Positions 1 to 12,669 of a DNA stretch of 64,000 nucleotides are shown piece after piece. Made by a program: the position numbers and the translations under genes. Position 1 is the first letter of the stretch. Every line of letters begins with the position of its first letter. The DNA comes from Dacryopinax spathularia. Its lineage: Eukaryota; Basidiomycota; Dacrymycetes; Dacrymycetales; Dacrymycetaceae. Below the pieces are notes generated by a model, which was not told where the DNA came from, did no database searches, and was given only the letters and a program-made list of their open reading frames with translations. The stretch spans positions 186,001 to 250,000 of the forward strand of contig JBBPFI010000013.1 of NCBI GenBank assembly GCA_037974965.1, given 5' to 3'.

Positions 1-234
1 CTTGACAATGGCTTTTCGGAAGGACGAAACAAATAATACAGGAATAGGTGCAGATTCTGTGGGAGATCAAAGGCTTGAACCACAGTATTTCAACAAGTTA
101 CTCACCTTCGTAACTGCATTTGCAGAACGCAAAATCCGCCGCATCTGGGGTTGGAACCAGCTCAAATACATCCCGAAGACGGCGCCACCGAGAAAGGCAG
201 CTAAGGAATTGACCAATGGGAGGAATTCTGACAT
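1..234 (-). CDS. Membrane-anchored protein, N-terminus only (Pth2-like?)
   Basis: This is the 5' end of a minus-strand gene that leaves the window on the left. The start codon at 234-232 opens a 43-codon exon (234-106) that ends exactly at a GTGAGT donor. A 49 bp intron (105-57) with a cccacag acceptor follows, then a second exon runs off the edge. The first exon encodes MSEFLPLVNSLAAFLGG and then a hydrophobic stretch ending in LSWFQPQMRRILR, so it is a single N-terminal membrane anchor (about residues 10-27) followed by basic residues. This resembles the anchor of fungal and animal peptidyl-tRNA hydrolase 2, but no catalytic-domain sequence is inside the window, so that name is only a guess. 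The reading frame of exon 2 is not certain. Confidence 0.45.
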
Positions 235-386
235 GCTTGCAAATTGGGGATCGCAGTGTGGAAAGGTGTTTGAGTGAGTATTTGGAGTTGTTCGACAAGC
301 AGAGGAGAACTGGGAATGCTTTATATGCGCAACAGAGGGCCCGCAAGAAGGATGGTCCGCGTTCTGTCAATAGGATAATGATTGCT

Positions 387-1093
387 TCAATGGCTGGCTG
401 ATCCGTGCGCATGGAACATGACCTCGGAGTTGTCGAATCCCTCTTGAAAGCTTGGATAGTCGTTCATTGTCGAAAGATCCGATGCAGGCGATCCAAAGTT
501 TTCATCGTGCTCAGTGACATGTCTCGCAGCCGTACCACCGCGGGGCTTCTGGGCGCGCGACGTAGGGCGTGATTCCCGGCGAAACAGAGATGTAGTACTC
601 CTGCGGGACCGTTCGAGGCATCGTCGAGGCAGCGCAAGTCGGCACGCAGCGGAGATCTTCAGGCTAAGCGTTCGAGCATGGCATGGTGCTGTGATCCAAG
701 ATCGGACCGCTCAGAGGAATGGAAACGAAGAGCAATTAGACGATTGGAAAGTCAAATTGCGTGGAGGAGCTCGAATTTCCGTTCCGAGGCAGGCGGGAAG
801 AAGAACAAGTATAGGCGCCGCGGACATCTTCAACTTCAAGAACTGAGAGTCAACAGTTGTTGAGCACGTTGCTTAGGAACGTGGTAGGAAGACTGAAATG
901 AAGAATAGCGGAGAGGGAAATGAAGGAAGAACAGAACAATGCGGGGTTTAGGCACATTGAGCAGAATTGAGCGGCATCAAAACACGTCATCGTCCCTCGG
1001 CGTCTTCCTCGAACCTGCGTTCCACCATCCGCGCAATCATACCGAGTCACTCTGCTCCAGAGAAGTATCGCCGTGGGTGGCCGACGGGTTCAT
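387..1093 (-). CDS. Hypothetical protein, C-terminus clear, middle unresolved
   Basis: A minus-strand reading frame ends at the TGA at 389-387. It can be followed back for about 100 codons to a likely acceptor (cgcttag) near 660, with the readable end ...DYPSFQEGFDNSEVMFHAHG. A plausible first exon begins at ATG 1093 (MNPSATHGDTSLEQSDS) and ends at a GTATGA donor at 1042. A good acceptor, ttcatttcag, lies at 893. I could not join the middle (about 660-890) into one frame, so the exon structure there is unknown. The protein is polar and Ser/Gly-rich with no motif I recognise. It lies upstream of, and in the same direction as, the membrane-anchored gene at the left edge. Function unknown. Confidence 0.35.
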
Positions 1094-2099
1094 GATTAGG
1101 CACCTGCTCACTCCTCCTTCCTTGCTCTCACTTGTTCTTTTCTTGCAAAGGTCTTCCTATGTCTTGCAATGACTTCCCGCTGCCTGCCCGTGACGGCGTG
1201 TGATGCTGGGGTCACAGGCCGATCTTGCTAGCGTGGACAACACCTCCTAGAAATCTTACCCGAGCACTGTCCGGCTATCCACCTTCTCGTTGGATCTTAA
1301 TTCTTTGCGATGTTGGCGGAACGGGCCGTGATGAGACTGGTTTCTTCATGGCAGCTTCTGCACTCCTTCTCATGGTGCTTTGACATCCCGGCTAATGGGG
1401 AGACTCCGGTGCCAAGCTGCGTCAACACACTCCCTTTCCAAATCAGTTGGATTTTGCCCGCAGATATGCCGAGCCCTCCGCAATCTACGGGCAATGAGTT
1501 CCACATGCTGTGGCTTGCGCAGACTAGACCGGCGGGCAGATTTAATTAATTGAGGCGCCCTCTGATGGCGCCAGCTGGACAAGGATCCAAGCGGGATCTC
1601 CCTCTACCTTCCCGAGAAGGCCCAGGTCCTGCCAGGACGTCCACGCGAAACCTGGATTGTAATCGGTCATTCAGTTCTTTTCCCGATCGCCGTTGGCGGC
1701 CGAGTGCGATCTGTCGGCGAACTGATCTCAATATTGGGGTTCAGATGACTGGCTTTGACATGAATGTTGGATCGGCCACGTCTACGAGCCGCGGAGCCGC
1801 TCCCACTTGGGGTCAGACACTCTCTGTTGGACCGCCATCAAAGGCAAGATCTGCGGATGAACCATCGGTACGCTCGCAACAAGTCGTAAGACCTGTGAAT
1901 GCGAAAAGATAAATCTTCGCCGTGTGTTGAGCAAAGCGCCCATGCGTCCGTCCCGGGCATTCACCGTACGTTCGCCGACGCCGCCATACGGCGACGACCC
2001 CTCCAAGATGATTTAATGCGTGCATCTCCGTGGACGAGACGAGCACACAACAAGCTCTCATCCTGTCTTTCGCTTTTGCTCGCTTGCTCGGCTAGTCTC
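1094..2099. other. Intergenic, upstream of catalase
   Basis: About 1 kb between a probable minus-strand gene and the catalase start. Short open frames occur on both strands but none has splice-joined continuity or a recognisable motif. It must hold the promoters of both flanking genes. I see no convincing RNA gene or repeat. Confidence 0.5.
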
Positions 2100-4720
2100 A
2101 TGCTGCTCTATGGTCGTTTTGCAGCCCTCGGGCTCTTGGCACTACACGCGGCCGCCATCCTCCCTTCCGGTCCTGCATCCAACGCGAAGCGCGAAGTGGA
2201 CACCACACAGTACTATGACCCACTGGCCATCATGGCCGCGCAAGAAGCCAGCTCCAAACTTCCGGCCGAACAGCTCGAATATACATTGTCGGGCGGCCAA
2301 CCGTGCGTATCTCGCCTTGCACAGACTATGAACCTGCTGAGGTCGCAATGACAGCTATCCCAACCCTTACATGATGCAACGGATCGGCACTACTGGGCCG
2401 GGTCTGATACAAGATGTGAACTTGGTAAATCGGAAACGGTCCCCGCCTACACCTTTTCCTCATGGATTTCCATCAGATCGACCATTTTGCCCACTTTGTT
2501 CGTGAAAGAGTCGTAAGAATGGGATTTCTTGTCCTCATTCGTGTCGTGCTGAAGATCGCTGTCTATAGCCCGAGCGCACAATCCACTCCAAGGGTGCGGG
2601 GGCTCACGGATACTTCGAAGTGACCACGAATAACGGGTCACTATATACAATGGCGGACATGTTCAACGGTATCGGAAAGCGAACACCTGTCACGATGCGA
2701 CTCTCCACGATCGCTGGTTTATCGGGTCAATGTGATGCGGTACGGGATCTTAGGGGTGTAGCAATGAAGTACGTAACGAACCTTGCCCCAATACTCATAT
2801 CCATATCCATTTTTACAGATTCCGAACCTCGCAAGGTATCCTGGACTGGGTGAGGCAAGTCGGTGACTTCATACAGCTTTGTCTGATGCGAGAGTTAGGC
2901 CTTCCTGAATCACCCTGTATTCTGGTTGCGAGATCCTGTCAAATTTCCTCGTATGTCGCGTCATTCAGAGAGATATGATTCCTCTGATCCTTTCCAGATT
3001 TCATTCATTCACAAAAGCGAAATGTCTCGGTAAGTGGGATTCCCATCTCGCATCCCATGACAGGCTAACTTTCCCACCAGACACACTTGATCGACTACAA
3101 TGTGAGGTTTCTACCTGGACAGGCACAATGGCTGCTTACATGGTTCCTGTCGATTTGCTGGGCTTCCATAGAACTTCTGGGGTAACGCCTTGTCACTTCC
3201 AATCCTTGCGGTCTGGTGCTGATAGCATCCATCAGACTACCTTTCTAAGAACAATGAGAGCATCCATCAAGTTATGCGCACCTTCTCCGATCTCGGTTAG
3301 TAACTTCCTTTCCCTTCCTACAGACCTCTCTTGACCACAGGCCTTCAGGTACGCCTTATGGTTTCAGACATATGGACGGTTACTCCGGCAACACTTTCCG
3401 CCTCGTAAAGTCCGATACAGAATGGTGGTATGCGAAGTAAGGTGTACTACAGCGGATATGTGGAAATCCTTGCTGAAGTATGCTTGAGATTCTCGGTTAT
3501 CTCAGATCAAGGCATTCAAAACAATACTCTAGCGGAAGCTACGACGATGTGCGCCCTTCACTTTGATTCGGGGCATCTGTAACGATCTATGCAGGTGTGG
3601 GGTAAACGCCGACTTTGGCATCCAGGACCTTTATGATAACATCGCTGCTGGGAACTATCCAAGTTGGACGGTGTATTTCCAGGTCATGGATCCGCAGACT
3701 GCGCAGAACTTTACCTGTGAGGCGCACAGACTGACCATGGGAGCGAGCTACTGACATATATTGCTATCCAAGACAACGTCTTTGACCTGACCAAGGGTGA
3801 GTGGAGCACTTTGTGCAGTGTCAACTCCCTCATGTGGCTCTCCAGAATGGTATCCCGAGGATGTTCCCCGTCTCGAAGTAGGACGTATCGTCCTCAACCA
3901 GAATCCGTGAGCACAATCTACTCTGGAGCGAGTTTCGTCACCCTGACAGTGCGCCAATCTAAAGAACGAATTACCACCAAGAGGTTGAGCAGATTGGATT
4001 TGATCCGTCTCAGATGGTTTGTTTCGCTTTGTCGATGAACTCTGATCGGAGTTGAACGCGAATGTAGCCTCCAGGAATTGAACCTAGTGAAGATCCTGCT
4101 CTTCAAGCTCGAATGTTTGCCTATGGAGGTTCTGGTCTGCCTCTCTGTCACCTTGCTGTTGGCTCATCGCATAATCAGACGCTCAACGCGCGCGGATCGG
4201 CATCAACCACAAGCAATTGCCCATTAATTGCCCTCTAAACCCCGTTGGTATGCTTATCTTCAGCCACCCGCAGAACTGCAAAGTATCGACCATCCATAGC
4301 AAACTTCCTCCGCGACGGTGCTATGAGCATCAATAATCAGGGCAGTCGCCCGGATTACATGTCGACCATCGAGCCGATGCAGCTCGAAGTTCGGCCGTAC
4401 AACGACGACAACCACACGATTTGGGTCGGAGGTGCGGTGAAATACCTCAGCCAGCCTAGCGAAATAGATTACGTCCAGCCTAGGATCTTCGTGAGTAGTA
4501 TACATCTCCGCACGCGTCACTGCGCTCATGCGTTCTAAAGTGGAACAGCCTTTCTGGAGGGGATCAAAATAACCTGATTAGCAACGTTGTCAGCCATCTC
4601 GGCTTGGTCACGGACATGACCGTGAAATACCGGCAATTATGGCACTTCAATCATGTCAACACTACCCTGGGGCAAGCTCTCGCACGGGGCATGAACATGA
4701 CCATCCCGTCTCAGTGGTAG
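2100..4720 (+). CDS. Secreted heme catalase
   Basis: Monofunctional catalase (2 H2O2 to O2 and water). The chosen ATG at 2100 begins MLLYGRFAALGLLALHAAA, a signal peptide, so the enzyme is probably secreted or wall-bound. Joined exons give the family motifs in order: HSKGAGAHGYFEV with the distal catalytic His (about 2590), NHPVFWLRDPVKFP with the conserved Asn (about 2905-2950), FIHSQKRNV, NNESIHQVMRTFSD, GTPYGFRHMDGYSGNTFRLV (about 3350), NPQTAQNF-like VMDPQTAQNF (about 3690), WYPEDVPRLEVGRIVLNQNP, and MFAYGDAQRARIGINHKQLP (about 4110-4215) with the proximal heme Tyr. The gene is cut by well over ten short introns (for example 2303-2354 and 2425 onward). The C-terminus after the catalase core ends ...GMNMTIPSQW, so there is only a modest tail and no large C-terminal flavodoxin-like domain. 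Small-subunit versus large-subunit class was not settled. Confidence 0.93.
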
Positions 4721-5215
4721 ATGTGGGGGGCGAGGGGGCGGGGCGCGATCTCACTCCAAGTACGTGCTGACATCTGTCCCGCGCCGATAACAATTGCACA
4801 TGCAATGATGTCCGTTTCTCCTCAATCAATCTCTAGAAGCTACCCAGTTGATATTTAGAAATGTCCCGAGAACAGCTTAGACAATACAGTATGAGGCGCA
4901 ACAAATCACACGCTCCATGAAATGATGTATCCCGTGAGACTGATATTTCTCCATCGTCTGCTAGGATAGTTGCTCTTTGGGTTAGGACGTCAGCTGCAGC
5001 GGCATGACTGCATCTCTACCGCTCGGCGTGGATGCGCGAGTAGATCGCAGACGTTCATACCGCGAGGTCAACTGTTTCAATGTTCGACAGTAAGAGCAGA
5101 CAAGCGTTCTCTGACACACGTGATCCGCATAAAGCGCTTGATCCCTGACTTCGGAACCAGAATTTTGTGTGTGACCTGCACGAAATCTCGTTCGGAGTAT
5201 ACGTTCACTCGTTGA
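4721..5215. other. Intergenic between catalase and NOC1
   Basis: A 495 bp gap between two genes on the same strand. It should hold the catalase 3' UTR and the NOC1 promoter. No gene or repeat is visible. Confidence 0.5.
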
Positions 5216-8200
5216 ATGAGTGCAAGCATGGTCAGGCAAGGCAATGTCGACAGCAAGATCAAGAGGCAACGGCCCTCAAAAGTCGGCGGGTCCGACATTG
5301 GATCACGTCGCTTCACGGATCAAGGAGCGTATCGACTCGGGAAACCCCAGCCCGCGCAGACCCCAAGCATGAAAGGCGCTGCTGCTACGAAGGCTGGGCT
5401 GGCACCTCTCAACTCGAGGGGCAACCACGAAACCAGAAGAAGGCGAACAGGAACTCCGACGTCTGCGAGCACGAAAACCATAATTCCTGCCACGCCATAC
5501 TGGTATGATATCGATTTACCTCTGCTTGATGGTAGCGATCACCTCGAGCCGCTGCCGGCAGATGCTGCGGCCGACCGCATCTCTCGCGCTGCCCAGCTGC
5601 ATGATGCAGAGGTTGAAGCATATACGAAGTCCGACAGCGGTGCTACCGTCTTGGGCATGAGCGCGTCCGACGCAACCTTTCTGTCTCGAATTCTCACATC
5701 CGGCACCTTGTCTGATCGCCTATCCGCCCTCACGTTGTTGGTCCAGTCTTCGCCAGTTCATAATACCCGTGCGCTGGACGCGCTGAAGTCGATGGCAGCG
5801 AAGAGGAGTAGAGAAGAGAGTCTGAAAGCAATTCGGGCCATATCCGATTGGTGGATAGGCGGAGGCGCTCCATCTAGAAAGCTTCGGTCCGTGCTACAGT
5901 AGCGTTATTCGGTGTCTTGGAGCTGACCTTCCCGGAAGATATATCCGTGATCAACCCTTGCATCACCCACATGCATCGGACAAGCACTTGCTGATTTGGT
6001 ATTTTGAAGATTGGTTGAAAAAGTACTTTTTCTCTGTTCTTCAAATTCTAGAGGTCAGTCTGACTGCTCCATCCGAAGCCGTATTCGTTCCTAACTCTTT
6101 CCTGCCGCAGACCCTGCTGCTCGACCCGCTACCGTTTGTTCGCACCCAAGCGATGGCGCTGGTAGCTCAGTTGCTCAATGAGAAGCCAGAGCAAGAACAA
6201 AATCTCCTGAGGCTTCTGGTCAACAAGCTCGGAGATCCGGAACGCACAGTTGCCTCGAAAGCCTCCTATCACCTTCTCCAGCTCCTCCAAGCGCATCCTG
6301 CTATGAAGATCGTCGTGGTCCGAGAAATTACTGCCCTTGTTCTCCGTGCGCCCTCGACCTCAACTGGAGGCCACCGCAGCGAAAATAAGCATGCCAAGTA
6401 TTACGGTGTGATCACTTTCAATCAGATCACGCTCCAGAAGTCCGATGTTGAGGTTTCGCGGACTATGGTGGATGTTTACTTCGATATATTCCGCGAGATA
6501 CTTGGTGAACCCGAAGATGCTAGTCATGGGGCCCCTCCCGAGACATTTGCTCCTACAAGAAGACAGAAGGACAAGGGGAAGGCCAAGGCTGCTCTTGCTG
6601 GAGATGTGGAAGATGAGAACTCCAAAATGATTGCGGCCATATTGACCGGGGTCAACAGAGCTATGCCGTTTGCAGACCTGGACCACGATAGGTGAGCTCT
6701 GCTTCTCTATGCTCGACAAGTCTCGCTTATCTGAATGCCAGCCTCAACGCTCACGTGGATGTGCTCTTTCGAATCACGCACTCCGCCACTTTCAATATTT
6801 CTGTTCAAGCACTGGTCCTTGTATTCCATGTGATGGCCGAGAACAAAGCCATTGTCGATCGCTTTTACAGGACACTGTATGAATCCTTGTTCGACCCAAG
6901 GCTCCTAACGTCGTCCAAGCAAACGATGTACCTCAATCTTCTATTCCGAGCCATTAAGGCGGACTCCAGCTTGGAGCGTCAAATGGCCTTCGTCAAGCGT
7001 ATATTTCAATCACTTTCGCTGCATCAACCACCCTTCATCTGCGGTGCCATATATCTTTTGGGAGAGGTGCGAGAAGTCATATCTGTGCCTGATACTGTCT
7101 AAAACAATGCCTAGCTGTTCTCTACCAGACAGGAACTTCGTGGCTTATTGTACGCTGGGTCTATCCTTCAGGAGCCATCAGATCCCCTGGATGCTGCAAG
7201 GCAATACGACCCGCGGAAAAGAGAGCCTCTATATGCGCACGCGTCATGTTCACGGTTGTGGGAAATTGTGCGTACCGAGGCCAACTTCGCCTCCTGACAG
7301 TAAACTCACATCCTTTCGACAGCATCCTTTCTTGACGCACTTCCATCCGTCGGTATCACTACACACGAGACAGCTCCTGGAAGAGCAGCAGATCACCGCT
7401 ACTGCGGATCTCGGCCTCAACACGATAATGCATTTCCTTGATCGTTTCGTGTATCGTAACCCGAAGAAGCCCAAGCCGAAAGGGGCGTCGGCCATGCAAC
7501 CGACCCTTTCGGACGTCAGCAAAATGGACAGAGTTCGCCATACGAAGGGATATCAAGGACAGCTTGGCATCGTCAACGATCCGTCTTTTTGGCAGCAAAA
7601 AGCGGCAGCCATTCCTGTCGATCAAGTGCGTTGTCTATCTCAGCTACTGTTTTGGGCACTCATAGTGTCTGTTTAGTTGTTTTTCCATCAATATTTTGCT
7701 CAGAAGTCTGGGCGCCATCAGGCAAAACTCGACAAAGTGAACAAGCGCAAGAAAGTAGATAGGGACACAAAATCGCACGTACCCTCAGAAGTGGAGTCTG
7801 AACCTCAAGGAGGGAAAGCCGAGCAAGGAGGAGGCTCGGACGATGGCCACTCCAGCCTAGAAGGGAGTGCAGATGAGGACGAAATTTGGAAGGTAGGCGG
7901 GTCGCTTCTGTAAATGACTTCGCCAACCTCTTCGTGATATCTAGGTCATGAAGGCATCCATTCCGGGATACGACGATGGACCGGACGAAAGCGATATTGA
8001 CCCGATGGACGACGATCTACAGGATATCAGCGACTTATCTTCTGACAGTAGCGACGATGAAGAGGGTTCAGGACAGGCTTCCGAGCTCGAAGACAGCACT
8101 GGGAAAGAGTGTGTGGGAGGGGAGAGTGATGAGGATATGGATTTTCCGACGTTCGACGAGGAGGAGGACGATCTCGTTAACCTGGACGAAGAGGTCGACG

Positions 8201-8340
8201 AACCTTCCATGACTGGAAAGCGACGAGCACCGAGCGGTTCCGGAAAGCGCAAGCGAAGGAAGCTTGGGCAGCTGCCTACATTTGCGACGTATGAAGATTA
8301 TCGCGATATGATAGAGGCAGCGCCTGACGAGAATATTTGA
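5216..8340 (+). CDS. MAK21: Ribosome biogenesis protein Noc1/Mak21 (CBF domain)
   Basis: Homologue of yeast Mak21/Noc1 and human CEBPZ, a nucleolar factor that with Noc2 escorts early pre-60S particles. The first long exon (5216-5902) has a basic, disordered N-terminus, then the helical repeat region with KSMAAKRSREESLKAIRAI and ...RKLR, typical just before the HEAT-like core. The next exons carry LLIWYFEDWLKKYFFSVLQI, DPLPFVRTQAMALVAQLL, NKLGDPERTVASKASYHLL and MKIVVVREI (about 5970-6700). The CBF domain proper, LNAHVDVLFRITHSATFNIS followed by ENKAIVDRFYRTLYESLFDP, lies at 6730-7110. After FLDRFVYRNPKKPKPKG (7430-7490) and DPSFWQQKAAAIP comes VFFHQYFAQKSG, then a long acidic tail (7948-8340) with SDSSDDEEGSG-type runs and a basic KRKRRK patch. 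All of this order matches the family. Another ATG lies four codons downstream, at 5228. Confidence 0.9.
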
Positions 8341-8742
8341 TGTCAAATGGATGGGCGCTTATTGACTTGTAGCTTGTGATGTGCGCCTGGAAACGATGAT
8401 GACGTCCATGGGTGCTTCAAGCTTGCCGAGCGTATGTAATTCAATCCAGTACTTTGCCCGTGACACGACGTGCTTCCTTCACTCTTGCACGTTACCCGAA
8501 CAGGGTGCACGAGGACGCGACTGAGTTGTATGACCCGGCCCTGAGCGCGCCGGATCTTGGCCCTACCGGTCAGCAGATGATCGGCATCAACGGAAGAGCG
8601 GTCACCGGGCGCTCCGAATACAGTCAGATGTACTATTAGTTAACTTAACTATTTACTGCTGCTATCAGAACACTAGACCTGGGCCACGTCGCCGCCTTCC
8701 TCTTGTATTTAGGCACTCCGCCGCTTTTCCTTAGCCCCGACC
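8341..8742. other. Intergenic between NOC1 and AASS
   Basis: A 402 bp gap. An open frame at 8412-8639 (75 codons) has no motif and no splice signals linking it to the neighbours. I treat it as chance. Confidence 0.4.
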
Positions 8743-11700
8743 ATGTTCCCTCCTTCGCGGAAGCTGGCTCGCCGCCTCGCTTGCCAGCCTAGGCCTCTTC
8801 ATCTTCCTTGTTGGACATTGTGCTCGCTGAGACGGGCTTCCACCCTAGCGCTGGGCATACGCAGAGAGGATCCTAGACGGATTTGGGAACGAAGATGCCC
8901 TCTATCTCCGGAAGCCGTCGCCGAACTCGTGGCTATGGGTGTAGAGGTGCAGGTTCAGCATTGCAATCGGAGGATCTGGACCCACGATGACTTTCGCCGA
9001 GTATTTAACCCATCATCCAGCTCGTTGAGATGCTGACGCTCTCGATCTTTCAGGCTGGTGCTTCCATAGTGCGTGATGTCTCCGCTGCGGACATCGTTGT
9101 GGGAATCAAAGAAGTGCCTATCTCCGAACTGCCCACCACATCCTCCAAGGAGCAGACGCATTTCATGTTCTCCCACACGCATAAGGGTCAGGTGCGTGAA
9201 GCTGTATTATCTGCGGTCGATCTTCCCTCATGAGCGTGCCGGCCTAGAGCTACAACATGCCGCTCTTGTCAAGCCTTTTGCAGGGAGCCCGCCTAGTAGA
9301 CTACGAACTCTTGACTGACCGCCCAGATCGCGATGGCAAACGAACAATTGCATTCGGCTGGTACGCTGGAGGTGAGAACCCACCTTCCGTTAGCGCACGC
9401 TACTCAAACAACTTTCCAGCGGCTGGATTGGTCGAGGGACTTTGCGCGTACGCAAGATATCTCCTGACTCTGGGTATCGCAACTCCCCTTCTCGTCAGTG
9501 ATTTGCCTATGCATGAACGCCAGCACTGAATCATAGTATAGCATTTGCCACGGCCCTTCATGCATCCTTCTTTGCTGGAGATGAGAGCATCGCTGAATAC
9601 TTTGGGCGATCGGATACGCATAGAAGGCGTTCCTCCCGAATCGGGTCCAATCATTATTGCTGTTACTGGGTGCCTCCATTTCTTACAGCTAATCAATTGG
9701 TCAGTAACACGTTATAGGGGGGGACAGGTTGCTGCAGGAGCACTAGACATGCTGAAGGAGCTTCGGGCTGTGACTGTGCAGCCGTCTGAATTGTTGAAGT
9801 TGATGGAGGCAGGAGGTCAGTGCTTTACATCACCACCCGTCGGAATCCTTCCTCACTCCCCAGCGGTAGGCTCCGACTTACACAAAGTGAATCCCAGCAT
9901 GCCCGGCGGTTATCTAGTTCTGATGGGCTGCAGGTGTATGTTGTGCACGTGCCGGCTAAGGACTATCTCCGGCGTAAGGATGGTCGCTCATACGAGCGGA
10001 GTGACTACTATGAAAACCCAGATAACTACCGAAGCGTATTACACGAGCTGGTAACCTCTCTACAGCTGGAATTGGAATAGGCAACTGACGTTCTCGTAGA
10101 TCGCCCCTTATGTCTCCTTACTTTTGAACGGCGCAGGTTGGCATCCTGGCTTCCCTAGAGTCATGAGCAACACGGAATTGGCCCATGCGATTCATGTCGG
10201 GTGGAAGCTGGGTCCGGGTCGCTTGGGTGCAATCGCAGACGTCACTTGTGATTTGCAGGTCGGCGCGCCCACTCCCAGCTGAGAGTACCTCCGGACTAAC
10301 GAACACGTAGGGTGGTCTAGAGTTTGTAACAGAAACCACGTCGATTGACGCACCATTTGTGATTACAAAGCCCCCTGAATCACCGCTCGACCATCCTGGC
10401 GTCCACGTGGTCTCCATAGATATTCTACCGACAGAATTGCGTACGTTTTACGTCCTCTGCTCCGGTCATTACGCTCACCGTCCGAAGCTAAAGATGCGTC
10501 CACATACTTCAGTGAAGCCTTCATGCCATACCTGCGCGCTTTCATCAGGCAAAGACTCCATCTGTCGATTCGTCCTGAAGAGATGGAATTACTTCAAGCA
10601 ATTGACCGTGCCACCATCACGCAAGGCGGACGGCTTCTGCCGCCTCACGAATGGTTGTATCCGCTCCTGCCACGTACTGCTGAGAAGCCACCCATCCCAC
10701 CGAGTCAGAGGCTGCAGCCGAAGCGAGTCTTGCTGCTTGGATCCGGGATGGTCGCCCGACCAGTTGTGGAGACGTTGTGTCAGCATCGGGTTTCTCTTGT
10801 AATCGGTCAGTGATCAGGGTGTATTCAACATGCATGACTCACGTGAACTAGCCGGGCACGATTATGGGGAAGCATCGGCGCTTGCAAGAAACCATGCTGA
10901 TGTACGAGCGGTTCGGGTAGATGCCACCGACAATGCCCAATTGCATGGTCTGGTGCAGAAGGCGGACGTCGTCATCAGCCTGCTCCCGGCCCCGTTGCAC
11001 CCGTCCGTAGCTCAGATATGTATTGAAGAAGGCGTTCACCTCATCACTGCTTCTTACATCTCTCCCCAAATGAAAGCTTTACATGACAGGTTTATTCTGT
11101 CTCAGCATCGGTGGGGTCCAGTGCTCTGACTCTATCTTCAGGGCTTCTGCCAACGATGTTTTGCTACTGAACGAATGTGGACTGGATCCAGGGATTGACC
11201 ACTGCGCTGCAGTGGAACTCATTCGCCGTGTTGAAGATCGGGGCAGGCGAATCAAAAGTTTCATTTCGTTCTGCGGAGGTCTACCTGCGCCGGAATTCTC
11301 CAACGTCTGGACTCTTTCTGTGAATGAGGAAGCAAGCTGATCAATGGCCCCAGGTTCCGTTAGGTTATAAGTTTTCATGGGCTCCAAAAGCTGTTCTGAC
11401 AGCTGCCAAAAACCCAGCGACCTTCAAACTAGAAGATGAAGTGGGTCCCTGTCGTTAGCCAACGTATAGATGCTGACGAGAAGAAAGCTGTTCCACGTTC
11501 CTGGAGACAAACTATTGCAAGAATATTTTACCAACGTCCCATTGTTCCAGGGATTCGCCTTGGAAGGTCTAGCTAATCGCAATAGCCTTGACTACGTAGC
11601 CCCGTACGGCCTAGGCGAAGTCGGTGCACTGTCTTCGCAGCTGCGAGGGACTTTGAGGTCGGGGTCAAACGGCTACACTCGGCATTGCAACGCTAACTCT

Positions 11701-12447
11701 GTTACAGGTACAAGGGATTCTCAGCACTAATGTCCATCCTGCATGGATGGGGATTGTTGGATGAAACTAGAACGATACGTCTCGGCTCCTGGGACTCCTT
11801 CTTGCGTCGAAGCTTGGAGCGAATCACAGAGGCGCCCATTCCGGATATCTTCTCACTTTATTCTGCGATGACGGACGTGGTCGGCGATGGGTGGAGGTCA
11901 GCGGAGGAGCCGCTTCGATGGTAACTCTGGAGAAGTACGCATCGCTCACACCGACTGACCCCGTGACAGGCTTGGCATTCTTCCCCCAAAGGGAGTTCCA
12001 CAGCGTGGTTTCTACCCGTCGCTCCCAGATAAACCTCTCTCGCCATTGGAGCTTCTGGGCCTACTCCTCAGCCACCGCCTTCGATACCGTTCGGAGGAGC
12101 GCGACGTTGTCATTCTGGCCCATGAACTGGTTTCGACGGCACTGTCCCCAGATGCTTGTGAGCTGGATACGGTCACGCATTCATCAGTCTTGGTTCTTCG
12201 CGGCGACGAAAACACATCCGCCATGGCAAGGACCGTTGGACTTCCAGTTGCTTTCGCTGCTCTGCTCGTTCTGGACGGTCAAATAGACATTCGAGGCGTG
12301 GCCGGCCCCACCCATTCCAGCATTTACCCATCTATGCTCAGAGAACTGGCTACTGCTGGGCTGGTTTTCAGAGAAACCGAGTGTAAAGGACGAGGGATTG
12401 TGGCTCCACTACGGTCCAGCTGGACCGGCCCAAAAGGACACCAATAA
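8743..12447 (+). CDS. Bifunctional lysine-ketoglutarate reductase / saccharopine dehydrogenase
   Basis: Two-domain enzyme of the saccharopine pathway, co-linear with animal AASS. The N-terminus (MFPPSRKLARRLACQ..., Arg-rich, no acidic residues for about 40 aa) looks like a mitochondrial presequence. The LKR half follows: LGIRREDPRRIWERRCPLSP, VGIKEVPISELP, HFMFSHTHKGQ, NMPLLSSLLQGARLVDYELL and GKRTIAFGWYAG, then VYVVHVPAKDYLRRKDG and IAPYVSLLLNGAGWHPGFPR. From about 10,700 the SDH half begins with the Rossmann motif RVLLLGSGMVARPVVETL, then KADVVISLLPAPLHPSVAQI, HLITASYISPQMKALHD, LNECGLDPGIDHCAAVELI, FISFCGGLPAPEFSN and PLGYKFSWAPKAVL. The C-terminus has AMARTVGLPVAFAALLVLDG and ends at 12,445-12,447. 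About 15 introns. In animals and plants this fusion degrades lysine, whereas yeasts use separate Lys1 and Lys9 for synthesis. The in vivo direction here is inferred, not shown. Confidence 0.9.
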
Positions 12448-12669
12448 AGGACGCGTATGCTGTCCCAGCCGAGGTCCGGCGTTTCATGTTCATTTCACCC
12501 ATCGACAGACCTTGTATGCATGTGGAGTGCAATACGACGCATTGTCCATTTGGAAGAGATCGAGTGCTAGTACTCGGTCGAGCAATCGGCATAATTACAG
12601 TGCTCGAAAGCTTGCGATGACCGGTGCTTCTGGACGTTCGATGCAGTTGAGAGCGCGAGAAAGAATGTT

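Noticed and set aside
8412-8639. 75-codon frame after NOC1
   Set aside because: No motif, no splice links, lies in a short intergenic gap.
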